Positions 1 through 8,248 of a stretch of DNA of 13,308 nt are shown piece after piece (positions within the stretch are counted from its first letter, which is position 1; each line of letters begins with the position of its first letter). Under the pieces are notes generated by a model. The model made no database searches. It had not been told where the DNA came from and worked only from the letters and a program-made list of their open reading frames with translations. The DNA is from an uncultured Lachnospiraceae bacterium. Its GTDB lineage: Bacteria; Bacillota; Clostridia; Lachnospirales; Lachnospiraceae. The stretch covers positions 1 through 13,308 of the forward strand of contig CAJUSS010000046.1 in the NCBI GenBank assembly GCA_910588895.1, read 5' to 3'. The translations under genes were made by a program, and so were the position numbers.

Positions 1-294
1 TTATACTGCGGGAGCTGCCGCCAGCCCAAAGAAGCCTACTTCCCGGAGGGCAAGGTTAAAAACACAGACCATATCATACTACTATACAAGTTTAACGGAT
101 CCATCAGCAATACTTTTACCTATCAAACAAACAAGTTGACCATAAAGGTATTCACAAAAAGCAGCGCCCACGAAGCAAAAATGGTTCCCGTTACTGTTAC
201 TGCAAGATATGGTATAGTGCGATCTCCTCCCAGATGTGCTATAATGATCTGGCAGGCATTGGATGTTAGCTTAGATCGCGGCCAGTGGAGGTGA
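1..294 (+). other. AT-rich left edge with a start-less open frame
   Basis: Frame 1 is open from the first base to a TGA at 292-294 with no convincing start, so it is either the 3' end of a gene beginning outside the window or chance. The first 18 or so residues contain CGSCRQPKEAYF, a CxxC-type piece that faintly recalls the zinc-binding N-terminal part of phage/ICE DnaC-like ATPases. That resemblance is from memory and weak. From about base 55 to 235 the composition turns AT-rich, unlike the neighbouring genes, and the translation resembles nothing I know. This may be a junction between a mobile-element remnant and the ABC operon, or poor sequence at a contig edge. No other gene is visible here. 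Confidence 0.2.
237..252 (+). promoter_or_regulatory. Extended -10 promoter of the ABC operon
   Basis: TGCTATAAT at 237-245 is a perfect extended -10 element (TGn followed by TATAAT). No good -35 hexamer lies 16-18 bases upstream, which is tolerated for extended -10 promoters. Transcription would begin near 252, giving a leader of about 45 bases that ends in a near-ideal ribosome site, GGAGGTGATC at 287-296. It most likely drives the five-gene operon at 297-5491. Confidence 0.5.
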
Positions 295-296
295 TC

Positions 297-974
297 ATGA
301 TGCTTAAGGCAAAGGGGATCAAAAAAGGATATCGCAGACGGGAGATCTTAAAGGGTGTGGATCTGGAAGCGGGGCCGGGGAGCTGTGTGGGGATCGTAGG
401 CAGCAACGGCTGCGGAAAGACCACCCTTCTTTCAATCTTGGCCGGCGCGCAAAAGGCGGACGGGGGAAGCCTGCTGATAGATGGGGAGGATCTGCTGGCC
501 CATCCTAAGAGGGCCTGTGACTATGTGGCCTATGTGCCGCAGGAGGACCCGCTGATCCCGGAACTGACGGTGAGGGATAATCTTTCCTTGTGGTACAAGG
601 GAGGGCGAAAGAAGATGAAAGAAGATCTGGAGCAGGGACCGGCCGCCATGCTGGGGATCGGGCCTATGTGTTCCATGACGGTGAGCCGCCTTTCCGGCGG
701 CATGAAGAAACGGCTCAGCATAGCTTGTGCTTTGTCCGGTCATGCACCGTACCTGATCATGGACGAGCCGGGAGCGGCCCTGGACTTAGAATGCAAGGAG
801 GCTATCCGGCAGTATCTGACGGCCTATCTGCAGGGAGGGGGGACCGTGCTGCTGACCTCCCATGAACTGGATGAGCTGTCTCTGTGCAGCCGGCTCTATG
901 TGCTGCGGGACGGGACGCTCCACGAGACCGGAAGGGAGCAGACAGCCCGGTCGCTGATCGCCCAGTTTCGGTGA
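297..974 (+). CDS. ABC transporter ATP-binding protein
   Basis: This is the cytoplasmic ATPase of an ABC-2 type exporter, 225 aa, a normal length for a single nucleotide-binding domain. All core motifs are present: Walker A GSNGCGKT (35-42), Q-loop Gln82 in YVPQED, signature LSGGM (132-136), Walker B YLIMDEP (152-158) and switch His189 in TSHELDE. GGAGGTGATC at 287-296 points to ATG 297 or the adjacent ATG 300 (spacing 5 or 8); an upstream GTG at 285 lies before that site and is unlikely. Two permeases follow at 2819 and 3994, and they presumably pair with this ATPase. The family exports drugs, peptides, lipids or polymers, and the substrate cannot be read from the sequence. Confidence 0.93.
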   Translation: MMLKAKGIKKGYRRREILKGVDLEAGPGSCVGIVGSNGCGKTTLLSILAGAQKADGGSLLIDGEDLLAHPKRACDYVAYVPQEDPLIPELTVRDNLSLWYKGGRKKMKEDLEQGPAAMLGIGPMCSMTVSRLSGGMKKRLSIACALSGHAPYLIMDEPGAALDLECKEAIRQYLTAYLQGGGTVLLTSHELDELSLCSRLYVLRDGTLHETGREQTARSLIAQFR

Positions 975-1012
975 TCCGGGAAAGCGACGGGACAAGCTAA
1001 GGAGGAGATGGG

Positions 1013-2803
1013 ATGATGAAATGTCCGTTTTGCAATGAAGAGATAGCGGATGAGATAAAGGTGTGCCCTCACTGTAATGCTTTGATAGAGCAGGGGGATG
1101 CAAAGGAAGATGACCGTTCGGCTCAAAGCAGTGAAAGCCTTTCTGGGGCTCAGGGGATCGGTGCTCCCCAGGCCCGGCTGCCTTTGCCGGAAGAGACTGG
1201 AGAGAAAAAGAAGGGAAAAGGAAAGTGGATCGCCCTGGGGGCAGCGGCGGCGGTATGCGGGATCGGTGCGGCGGCTGTCATGATGAACGCCAAGTCACCT
1301 AAGGAGAAGGTGATCGATGCCTTTGAGCAGGCGTTTTCAGCGGAGAGCCAGGCTTCACCGGGGGAGGAGATCTTCGGCTGGTCCCAGCTGGCCCAGATGA
1401 TGGGCAGTGAGGATATCCAGGAGGGGGTTGCGCTGACCTTGTCCGAAAGCTCTGTGTCGGAGCTGGATCCTTTTTGGGGCAGCGGCCTGAAGCTGGCAGC
1501 AAAGAGCAGCCCTTCCGCTCAGAAGAGGGCATTTGAAATGGGGCTGGTCTTTAGCGGGATGGACCTGGTGGATCTGGACGCTTACTATGGGGAGGAAAAA
1601 GTGTTGTTTTCTATCCCGCAGCTTTCTTCTAAGGTCTTCCTGTTTGATGTGAGCGACGGCCTGGCAGAGCGGCTGGAGGATTCCCCTTTCTTCGGGCCGG
1701 CCATAGAGCAGTATGGATATGACGTGGAAGCTTATGCCGATCTGCTGGAGCAGGCTTCGAAACAGGCAGCAGGGGCGGGCGGAGGGGACCGGCCCTTTGA
1801 CATAAAAGCGCTGATGGACCGTTACCGGGAGGGCTGCCAGGCCAAGGCCGGCTTCCAGGAGGCCCTGATCGTGGAAAAGGGGGAAAAGAAGTCCTTTACT
1901 GTGGACGGCCAGGAGAAGGACTGTCAGGGATATGACATGTTGGTCCGTAAGGAGGCCTTGATCGCGTTCTTAAGAGGATCTGCGGATTTCTTCCTCCAGG
2001 ATGAGACCTTCCGGGACGACTTTGTCCGGCAGCTGCAGATGGCCGCGGATCTGGATGCTGCGATGGGGAAGCGCTTTGATATGGGAAGTCCAAAAGAGCA
2101 GGCCGCAGAGACCTATGCCGATATGGAAGAGCGGGTGGATGCCCTGATCGACCGTCTCGACCAGTCCATGAGCGATGTGGATATGGAGGTCTACCTGACG
2201 AAAAAGGGGGAGCTGGCGTCTGTTTCCGGGACCACCGCTATCATCCATGAGGATGAGACCGTGGATGTGGCCTTCCGCCTGGAGCTGAAGGGCGGGGCAT
2301 ACCCTCTGCGGGATATGGAGGCGGAGATCGACCTGTCCTCCGGCGAGGACCGCATCTCTCTGGAGCTTTTGCGGAGCGGGGCTTACGATGAGACCATGCT
2401 CACCGACGCCGTCTCCATCGATCTGGATGTGCTGGGGGAGTCGTTTGGCGGGACATATACCTCGACCTACCATATCCAGGACGGAAGCTTTCATATCCAG
2501 GTGGAAGGGCGGTCTGACCAGACAAAGGCGGGCGCGGTTTCCCTCACCGGAACGGTAGATAAGCTGGAGAAGGGAAAGGCGTTCCATGCAGATCTTGAAG
2601 AGCTGCGGATAGAGGGGGGCTTTGGGGGACAGTACATCACCTTGACGGGAGAGGTCTATGTAGAGCCGTTGGAGGGGGCGATAGAAGCGCCTTCCGGTGA
2701 GACCTTTGATATCGTTCGGGCCGGACAGATGGAATGGATAGGTGTGGCTATGGAGATCATGAACAAGGGCGGAGCATTGATGGGCAGCCTGGGGACAAGG
2801 TGA
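1013..2803 (+). CDS. Zinc-ribbon, single-pass membrane protein with large outer domain
   Basis: This 596 aa protein opens with a zinc ribbon (Cys4, Cys7, Cys18, Cys21; CPFC...CPHC). A charged, low-complexity linker follows to about 70, then one membrane segment at about 72-91, rich in Ala/Gly. The remaining roughly 500 residues are acidic and probably extracytoplasmic. They alternate short beta-like stretches with helices and show no catalytic motif I recognise. Similar zinc-ribbon/TM/outer-domain proteins are common in Lachnospiraceae and mostly unnamed. AAGGAGG at 999-1005 lies 7 bases before ATG 1013; ATG 1016 is the alternative. It sits between the ATPase and the permeases in one operon, 15 bases upstream of the first permease. 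An accessory, sensor or substrate-capture role for the exporter is inferred from position only. Confidence 0.8.
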   Translation: MMKCPFCNEEIADEIKVCPHCNALIEQGDAKEDDRSAQSSESLSGAQGIGAPQARLPLPEETGEKKKGKGKWIALGAAAAVCGIGAAAVMMNAKSPKEKVIDAFEQAFSAESQASPGEEIFGWSQLAQMMGSEDIQEGVALTLSESSVSELDPFWGSGLKLAAKSSPSAQKRAFEMGLVFSGMDLVDLDAYYGEEKVLFSIPQLSSKVFLFDVSDGLAERLEDSPFFGPAIEQYGYDVEAYADLLEQASKQAAGAGGGDRPFDIKALMDRYREGCQAKAGFQEALIVEKGEKKSFTVDGQEKDCQGYDMLVRKEALIAFLRGSADFFLQDETFRDDFVRQLQMAADLDAAMGKRFDMGSPKEQAAETYADMEERVDALIDRLDQSMSDVDMEVYLTKKGELASVSGTTAIIHEDETVDVAFRLELKGGAYPLRDMEAEIDLSSGEDRISLELLRSGAYDETMLTDAVSIDLDVLGESFGGTYTSTYHIQDGSFHIQVEGRSDQTKAGAVSLTGTVDKLEKGKAFHADLEELRIEGGFGGQYITLTGEVYVEPLEGAIEAPSGETFDIVRAGQMEWIGVAMEIMNKGGALMGSLGTR

Positions 2804-2818
2804 TCGCGGGAGAACAGG

Positions 2819-3997
2819 ATGAGGGCAAGATGGGATATTTTAAGGCTTGAATTAAAACGGGCGTGGAAGCGGCTGCCCCATATGGCTGCAGGGGCAGTGG
2901 TGCTGACGGCGATATTAGGGATCATCGTCCTTGCGGCCGGCAAGATCTTGTATGGGGAGGCTGCGCTGGGGAGGATCTCGGTGGGCGTAGTCCTCCCTGA
3001 GGAGGATCCTATGACCCAGATGGCTGTGCATATGATGGGGTCTTTAGACAGTGTGGGCAGCCTTTGTGACTTTGTTTTTATGGGAGAGGAGGAGGCGAAG
3101 GAAGCCTTTGAGGCCGGCCGGGTGATGGGGATCTTGGAGGTCCCGGAGGGGATGGTGGAAGGGATCATGGATGGCTCTAACCCGCCGGTATCTGTCCTTT
3201 TGTCTGCCGGCGGACTGGAGAGCGCGGTATTTCGGGAGCTGACGATGGCCGGGGCCAGGACTCTTGGGGCGGCCCAGGCGGGGGTCTATGCGGGGGTCTG
3301 GTTTTTGGAGGCTGCCGGGCAAGAAGAGAAGATCCCCAAGCTGGTGGAGGACTTAAATAAGATCTACCTGTCCTATTCTCTGCCCAGGGCCGGCTACTTC
3401 CGGCGGGAGCTGATCCGGGCCTCCGGCGATGTGGACAGCCTCCAGTTTTACGGTGTCAGCGCTCTGGTACTTTTCCTCTTGCTGGAGGTGATCCCGGTAT
3501 CCGGATATCTGACCGGGGAGAGCCCTGTTTTGGAGCAGAAGCTTAGATCCTTAGGCGTAGGCCCTCTGTGGCTCCGGGCTGCAAAGATCATCGGACTGGG
3601 GCTGCTGCTCATGGCCTCCGGGCTGATCTTCTGCGGCGGGGCGTGTTGGCTGGGATCGTTTTCCTTTTCCTGGGCTATGCTCCCGGCGCTGTGCTTTATG
3701 TGTCTTTTGGCTGCTTCTATGGCCCTGTTTTTTTATGAATGCACCAGAAGCCTTATGGGACTGGTGATGTTTTTGACCGCTGCCTCCATGATCCTTTTGT
3801 TCCTTTCCGGAGGGATGGTCCCCTCGGTCTTCCTGCCGGAGGGGATCCGGCGGATATCCGCTTTTCTTCCCACCACGAGGATGCTGGAATGTGGTGTTTC
3901 TGCTGTGCTGGGAAGGGCGGACTGGGGAGCCTGGATGAAGACGGCGGGCTGTGGGGCAGTATTTTGGATCTTGGCAGCGGGGGTGAGACGAAGATGA
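2819..3997 (+). CDS. ABC-2 type permease, first subunit
   Basis: A 392 aa integral membrane protein with the layout of the ABC-2/YhgE-like permease group: one N-terminal membrane segment (about 22-44), a large outer domain (about 45-205), then roughly five more segments (about 210-228, 254-275, 284-305, 311-332, 374-388). The segment around 328-352, LSGGMVPSVFLP followed by a Pro at the end of the next helix, matches the conserved last-loop pattern of ABC-2 permeases. The ribosome site is weak (GGGAG at 2808-2812). Its stop overlaps the start of the next permease by ATGA (3994-3997), which implies translational coupling and a heterodimeric channel served by the ATPase at 297. Confidence 0.88.
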   Translation: MRARWDILRLELKRAWKRLPHMAAGAVVLTAILGIIVLAAGKILYGEAALGRISVGVVLPEEDPMTQMAVHMMGSLDSVGSLCDFVFMGEEEAKEAFEAGRVMGILEVPEGMVEGIMDGSNPPVSVLLSAGGLESAVFRELTMAGARTLGAAQAGVYAGVWFLEAAGQEEKIPKLVEDLNKIYLSYSLPRAGYFRRELIRASGDVDSLQFYGVSALVLFLLLEVIPVSGYLTGESPVLEQKLRSLGVGPLWLRAAKIIGLGLLLMASGLIFCGGACWLGSFSFSWAMLPALCFMCLLAASMALFFYECTRSLMGLVMFLTAASMILLFLSGGMVPSVFLPEGIRRISAFLPTTRMLECGVSAVLGRADWGAWMKTAGCGAVFWILAAGVRRR

Positions 3998-5079
3998 AAA
4001 GAGCGTTCTTGTGGCTGTTTTTATCCGGTAAGCGGTATGGGAAGCGGCCGGCATTTTTGCTCCTTCTCCTGCTGCTCCCTTTTGGCGCATGGTTTTTCGG
4101 AACAAAAGAGCAGGAAGGGGAGGGGGGGATCAGGATCGCTGTATATGCGGAGGATCAAGATCCGGACAGCCTTGCCCAGCTTCTGGTGAAAACCCTGGCG
4201 GACTATAAGGGAGAGCCGGAAGGGATGTTTGTCTTTTATCCGGTGGACAGCATAGAGGTATTGAAGGAGGAGGTGGCGGCCCGCCGGGCTGAGTGCGGCT
4301 ATGTGATCTATGAGGGGCTGGAGGAGAAGCTGAAGGAAAAAAAGCTCCGGAATGTGTTCGGTCTCTATGGAGCGCCTTCCACGGTGGCAGGAGAGCTGTC
4401 TGCCGAGACCTTTTTTTCTCTGATGATCGAAGGGTATGACCGGATGCTGCTTCTAGATCATATAAAAAATGGAGGCTTTTTGCCGGAAGGACAGGCAGGA
4501 GAGCTGTGGCTTGAGGAGGTGGAAGTAAGGTACCGAAAGATCCTGGAGGAGGGGAGCACCTTCCATTTTGTATACCGCCAGGAGGAACAAGCGCCTTTGC
4601 TGGAAGAGGCTGGGGAGGAAAAAGAGCGCACGATCTTTCCTGTGCGGGGCTTTGCCGCGGTTTTTATCTTTATCACCAGTCTGTACGGGGCGGTGACATT
4701 GGCGCAGGATGAGAGGCGGGGCGTGTTCTTGAGGCTGTCCGGGATGGAGCGGGCCTTTTGCTCGCTGGCCAGTCTGCTGGCACCGGTGCTGTTGGCATGC
4801 CTCTCCGGTCTTGCAGCGCTGTGGGTCTCCGGGGAGCTGGGGAGCTGCCTGCGGGAGATCTGCCTGCTTTTTCTGTATGGCTTGGCATCGGCTGTCTTTG
4901 CTATCGTCCTGAAAAAAGTGACGGTAAAGGAGGAGGTGCTGTGCTGCCTGATCCCCTTTTTTATGGTGGGCAGCTTGATCTTCTGCCCCGTGTTCCTGGA
5001 TGTGGGGCGGTATATAGAGGTGGCAGGCTGGGTCGGGAAGCTGTTTTTGCCTGGCTGCTATCTGGCCTGGTTTTCATGA
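3994..5079 (+). CDS. ABC-2 type permease, second subunit
   Basis: A 361 aa membrane protein with the same plan as the preceding gene: a very hydrophobic first segment (about 20-36), an outer acidic domain (about 38-212), then four or five segments (about 216-237, 254-278, 286-306, 314-331, possibly 342-358). Sequence similarity to its partner is low, but shared topology and the ATGA overlap make a two-subunit permease likely. A longer in-frame reading from 3739 exists but runs deep inside the upstream gene; ATG 3994 is preferred because of the coupling and because it places a membrane segment at the N-terminus. The substrate is unknown. Confidence 0.87.
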   Translation: MKRAFLWLFLSGKRYGKRPAFLLLLLLLPFGAWFFGTKEQEGEGGIRIAVYAEDQDPDSLAQLLVKTLADYKGEPEGMFVFYPVDSIEVLKEEVAARRAECGYVIYEGLEEKLKEKKLRNVFGLYGAPSTVAGELSAETFFSLMIEGYDRMLLLDHIKNGGFLPEGQAGELWLEEVEVRYRKILEEGSTFHFVYRQEEQAPLLEEAGEEKERTIFPVRGFAAVFIFITSLYGAVTLAQDERRGVFLRLSGMERAFCSLASLLAPVLLACLSGLAALWVSGELGSCLREICLLFLYGLASAVFAIVLKKVTVKEEVLCCLIPFFMVGSLIFCPVFLDVGRYIEVAGWVGKLFLPGCYLAWFS

Positions 5080-5092
5080 GGAGAGATGGAAC

Positions 5093-5491
5093 ATGAATAG
5101 TAGTTTTCCCAAAAAACAAGAGACCAGCGAAAAGCTGAAAGCAAAACAGTATGGGGCTGCAGCCTTGATCTGTATCTTCGTCGTCATCGCCATGACCATC
5201 ATCCGCCGGATATGGGGGAGCGCCATGTTAGGGAGTGGAGGGGATAAGATACCCCTGGGGATGGTCATTTTCTATGTGCGTACGATCGTGCTGCTCTTTG
5301 GAGCCATAGACCTTGTTTCCGCGGTCTATCATTTTATGCGTTGGAGCCGGAGGGGAAGATGCAGCATGGAGGATGACGATGACAGCCTGTTTTCGGACTG
5401 GAAAAGCGGGGAACGTTCCCCGGTCAAGGTCTCTCTGCTCTTGATGGCTGGTATCGTGGCCCTGGCGCTGGTGATCGTTATACAGGGGTGA
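5093..5491 (+). CDS. Small three-segment membrane protein, unknown function
   Basis: A 132 aa protein that I do not recognise. It has a polar N-terminus, membrane segments at about 20-38, 57-82 and 112-130, and a very acidic cytoplasmic or outer loop (EDDDDS) near 92-97. It starts 13 bases after the second permease, with GAGGAG at 5078-5083 as ribosome site, so it is the last gene of the export operon. A shared bidirectional terminator lies about 75 bases downstream. An accessory role in the exporter is inferred from context only. Confidence 0.75.
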   Translation: MNSSFPKKQETSEKLKAKQYGAAALICIFVVIAMTIIRRIWGSAMLGSGGDKIPLGMVIFYVRTIVLLFGAIDLVSAVYHFMRWSRRGRCSMEDDDDSLFSDWKSGERSPVKVSLLLMAGIVALALVIVIQG

Positions 5492-5565
5492 TCATCTGCT
5501 GAGAAAACGGAACGGTATCAGGAGTGTATCCTCTGGTCGATCGTAGTAGAAGGACTGTAAAAAAC

Positions 5566-5602
5566 AGCGCCGGAACTTCTCTTTAACAGAAGTTCCGGCG
5601 TT
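5566..5602. terminator. Bidirectional Rho-independent terminator
   Basis: Perfect 13-bp arms (CGCCGGAACTTCT at 5568-5580, AGAAGTTCCGGCG at 5588-5600) enclose a 7-base loop, and two further base pairs, one G-U, extend the stem. An A6 run at 5559-5564 becomes a U-run for minus-strand transcripts; the plus side has a weaker TTTACGTTTA. The hairpin lies between two convergent operons (ending 5491 on plus and 5653 on minus) and probably ends both, more efficiently the minus one. Confidence 0.9.
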
Positions 5603-5652
5603 TACGTTTAGATCCCTATCTGCGATATATCCGTATCAGCAGAAGTACCTCG

Positions 5653-6234
5653 TCACAGGTACATCTCCTCCGCCCCATCTTTGAGCATGGAGGCTTTTGC
5701 ATGGATGATGTAGTTTGGACCGGTAGCTTCGGAGGAGGGCAGGATCGGCAGGTCGCTGACCAGATCCTCTCCTGTGTGCTTCTTTTTCAGCTCCTCTACA
5801 TCGCCAAATTCCAGAGCGCGCAGAGGGCAGGCATCCACACATACCGGGTTGCCGCCGGCGGCGCGGATAGCGGCGCAGCCGTCACATTTGCCGACCTTCT
5901 GCTGCTCCTCCATATATTTGGGAGCGCCGTAGGGACAGGCGGTCACGCAGGCCTGGCAGCCGATGCACAGAGCTGCGTCGTGGAGCACCGTGCCGTCCTC
6001 TCCCACATACATAGCGCCCACCGGACAGGCGGCCACGCAGGCCGGGTCTTCACAGTGGTTGCAGGACATGGTCAGATGGTAGAAGGTCACATCCGGGTAG
6101 GAACCTACCTCGTAATCCTTTACCTGTCGGAACAGGGTCCCGATATCTAATCGGTTCTTATCCTTGCAGGCAACCTGACAAGTCCGGCAGCCGGTACACA
6201 TGGTGGCATCAAAATAAAATCCCAATTTCCCCAT
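5653..6234 (-). CDS. DmsB-like 4Fe-4S ferredoxin subunit of molybdopterin oxidoreductase
   Basis: A 193 aa electron-transfer subunit, close to the usual 190-210 aa of DmsB/PsrB-type proteins. Sixteen cysteines in four groups bind four [4Fe-4S] clusters: 13/16/19/23, 58/61/66/70, 90/93/96/100 and 117/120/132/136; the last group has the long spacing typical of the family. There is no signal peptide, as expected for a subunit carried across by its Tat-bearing partner. GGAAGGAG lies 10 bases upstream of ATG. The gene follows the catalytic subunit by 18 bases and passes electrons to it. No DmsC or NrfD-like anchor follows, since the operon ends here at the terminator; the electron donor is therefore unclear. 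Confidence 0.93.
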   Translation of the reverse strand: MGKLGFYFDATMCTGCRTCQVACKDKNRLDIGTLFRQVKDYEVGSYPDVTFYHLTMSCNHCEDPACVAACPVGAMYVGEDGTVLHDAALCIGCQACVTACPYGAPKYMEEQQKVGKCDGCAAIRAAGGNPVCVDACPLRALEFGDVEELKKKHTGEDLVSDLPILPSSEATGPNYIIHAKASMLKDGAEEMYL

Positions 6235-6252
6235 CTCTGTCAGTCTCCTTCC

Positions 6253-8220
6253 TTACAGCTCGATGATCCTCTGCGGTTTCTCCACATCAGGTACCAGAGG
6301 CTCGCCGTCGTATAATTCATAGTTGCAGTTGTAGTTATTATAGCCGGTCACACCCATGCCGGAGATCACGGGGCCGCACAGCACGTTATCGGCTCCGCCG
6401 CGGTCTACCTGATTTTCATCGTCGTAATCGATCCAGGAACCATGGGGTACGCCCACACAGCCGGGCATGATGATCCCGGTCAGGGAAGCCGTCCTAAGGA
6501 TCGCGCCGTGGGCGTTGTACACCTTGACGGTATCCCCGGTCTTGATCCCTTTGGCCTTTGCGTCCTCTTTGTTCAGGAACACAGGGTTAGGCCAGGTCTC
6601 GCGCAGCCAGGGGCAGTTGTCGAACACCGAGTGGGAGCGGCGCAGATAGTGAGGATTGTATACTATAAAAGGATACTCGCCGGGCTCGCCTCCGATGATC
6701 CCGTCTTTGAACGTGGTCTCATAGCCCTCGGGCGATACGGTGTAGGTGGGATAGGGCTTAAAGGTGCCGTCCGGACTGTAACCCATGGAATTTAAAGTGT
6801 CGGCCTTCCAGTCATTGTAGATCTCAAATTTACCGGATGCGCTGGGCCTGGGGTTGTTCTCCGGGTCCTCGATGAAATCCTGGTAGCTGATGAAGCCGTA
6901 GGGATCGCCCTCCTTCCTGGGCACGGTGTAGCAGCCGTCTTCGATAAACGTTTTCAGATCCACCACACCTTCCTGAGGCGTGCCTTCCACACCCCGCTCA
7001 TCGATATCCGCCTGGGTGATGGTCAGCAGCGGGACATAGTCGGTACCGTCCGCGTTGATGACCTTGCAGCCGGCTAACTGATTGAAGAACTGCTGTTCCT
7101 TGCTTATAGGCCAGATCTCATCGGCTTTCTCGCCCATCCCCATAGCCTCCAGGATGCCGCGGCAGATGTCCACATCATCCTTGGCCTCGTACAGCGGTTC
7201 CGTTACCTGACTGTACACGAACAGGGATTCCCGGTTGCTGTAGGGGGAGAATCCGCCGATCCGCTCCCACATCGTTGTGACGGGCAGCACGATATCGGAA
7301 TATCTCGCCTGTGTGGTCAGGAACTGGGCATTGGTACAGACAAATTCCAGCTGGCGCATCACCTTGATGCCATTGACTAAGTCCGGGCTGGTCTGCAGGC
7401 GGGCGTCGCCGTCCCAGTACATCATCTTTACATTTACGTCGCGGATATCAGCCGCTGTGTATCTGCGTGCGTAATAGTCGGCGTTATTGTTCGCTTTGCC
7501 GGTCAGGATGCTCTGCCACATGGTAGGTCCGTTCAGGCGCAGATCGCATTCATTGGCGGGAGCCGGCGGCAGACCGGCGCTGCCGACGGTGACCAGGGCG
7601 GGGCCGCAGTTGCCGGCATCCGTGCCATAGGCGGCGCCGCAGGAATGGCCGGGCTTGCCCATATGTCCGCCCATACAGCCGATGGTCATGAACAGCTGCG
7701 GGATGTCCTCCGCGTTTTTATTGCGGGCATGCGCATAGCTGTGCAGGATGGACACGGCCTTATCCTTGCGCATCTCGCCGGCATACCAGCGGATATCCTC
7801 CACCGGGGTGCCGCAGATATTGCTGGCCCACTCGGCATCTTTAGGCGTATCGTCATAAGCGCCTAAGACATAATCTTTAAAGTTCTCGTTGAGCTTAGCG
7901 CCCTCCGGCATATGGTCCGCATCAAAGCCGACCGTATACTTATCCAGGAAATCCCAGTCGATGATGCCGCCCTCTGCCTCGTCTAAGGCCAGCATCTCGT
8001 ACGCTACGCCCAGCAGGAAGGCGGTGTCCGTGCCGGGGCGCACGCGGATCCATTTTGCCTCGAAGGTAGCGGCGGTAGCGTTGTAAGAAGGTCCGACCAC
8101 GATGAACTGGGTCTTGCCGTTCTTTTTATTGTGCATGAAATTCCAGGTACGGCTGCCTGCGGAAGCCCAAGCCGGGTTACAGCCGTAGAACACGATCGTC
8201 TCCGAATTTTTCAGATCCAT
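6253..8220 (-). CDS. DmsA-like molybdopterin oxidoreductase, C-terminal part (split by frameshift)
   Basis: Residues from the first Met (655 aa) carry the rest of a DMSO-reductase-family catalytic subunit: a dinucleotide-binding segment with IVFYGCNPAWAS near the start, WIRVRPGTDTAF in the first cofactor-binding domain, SDIVLPVTTMWERIGG, and a C-terminal MopB-binding domain (KGIKTGDTVKVYN, then MPGCVGVPHGSW). Homologous reading extends upstream of the Met, through GLGSANDR, to about 8244, where the frame is lost. ATG 8220 has no ribosome site, so this is not a free-standing gene; it is the 3' part of the gene starting at 8948. Rejoined, the protein would be about 898 aa, normal for the family. 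The substrate is not identifiable: DMSO, TMAO, sulfoxides and dehydroxylated aromatics are all handled by relatives. Confidence 0.9.
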   Translation of the reverse strand: MDLKNSETIVFYGCNPAWASAGSRTWNFMHNKKNGKTQFIVVGPSYNATAATFEAKWIRVRPGTDTAFLLGVAYEMLALDEAEGGIIDWDFLDKYTVGFDADHMPEGAKLNENFKDYVLGAYDDTPKDAEWASNICGTPVEDIRWYAGEMRKDKAVSILHSYAHARNKNAEDIPQLFMTIGCMGGHMGKPGHSCGAAYGTDAGNCGPALVTVGSAGLPPAPANECDLRLNGPTMWQSILTGKANNNADYYARRYTAADIRDVNVKMMYWDGDARLQTSPDLVNGIKVMRQLEFVCTNAQFLTTQARYSDIVLPVTTMWERIGGFSPYSNRESLFVYSQVTEPLYEAKDDVDICRGILEAMGMGEKADEIWPISKEQQFFNQLAGCKVINADGTDYVPLLTITQADIDERGVEGTPQEGVVDLKTFIEDGCYTVPRKEGDPYGFISYQDFIEDPENNPRPSASGKFEIYNDWKADTLNSMGYSPDGTFKPYPTYTVSPEGYETTFKDGIIGGEPGEYPFIVYNPHYLRRSHSVFDNCPWLRETWPNPVFLNKEDAKAKGIKTGDTVKVYNAHGAILRTASLTGIIMPGCVGVPHGSWIDYDDENQVDRGGADNVLCGPVISGMGVTGYNNYNCNYELYDGEPLVPDVEKPQRIIEL

Positions 8221-8235
8221 ACGGTCATTGGCGCT

Positions 8236-8248
8236 GCCTAAGCCATAA
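8236..8248 (-). other. Frameshift point in the DmsA-like gene
   Basis: Read on the minus strand, the N-terminal frame ends ATG GCT TAG, giving Met-Ala-stop, while the downstream homologous frame reads GGC TTA GGC (Gly-Leu-Gly). Restoring one G (ATGGGCTTAGGC) gives an uninterrupted Met-Gly-Leu-Gly that joins both halves. The event is therefore a single-base loss in a short G run, either a true mutation or a sequencing/assembly error. No slippery heptamer is present, which argues against programmed -1 frameshifting. Confidence 0.85.

Noticed and set aside
3739..3993. Longer start for the second permease
   Set aside because: It runs entirely within the first permease gene in another frame; ATG 3994 overlaps the stop as ATGA and gives a proper N-terminal membrane segment.
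6253..8220. C-terminal DmsA-like part as an independent gene
   Set aside because: No ribosome site before ATG 8220, and homology continues upstream of it to the frameshift point.
8236..8248. Programmed -1 frameshift or recoded TAG (pyrrolysine) in the DmsA-like gene
   Set aside because: No slippery heptamer is present, and reading through TAG in the same frame meets another stop (TGA) eight codons later, in non-homologous sequence.
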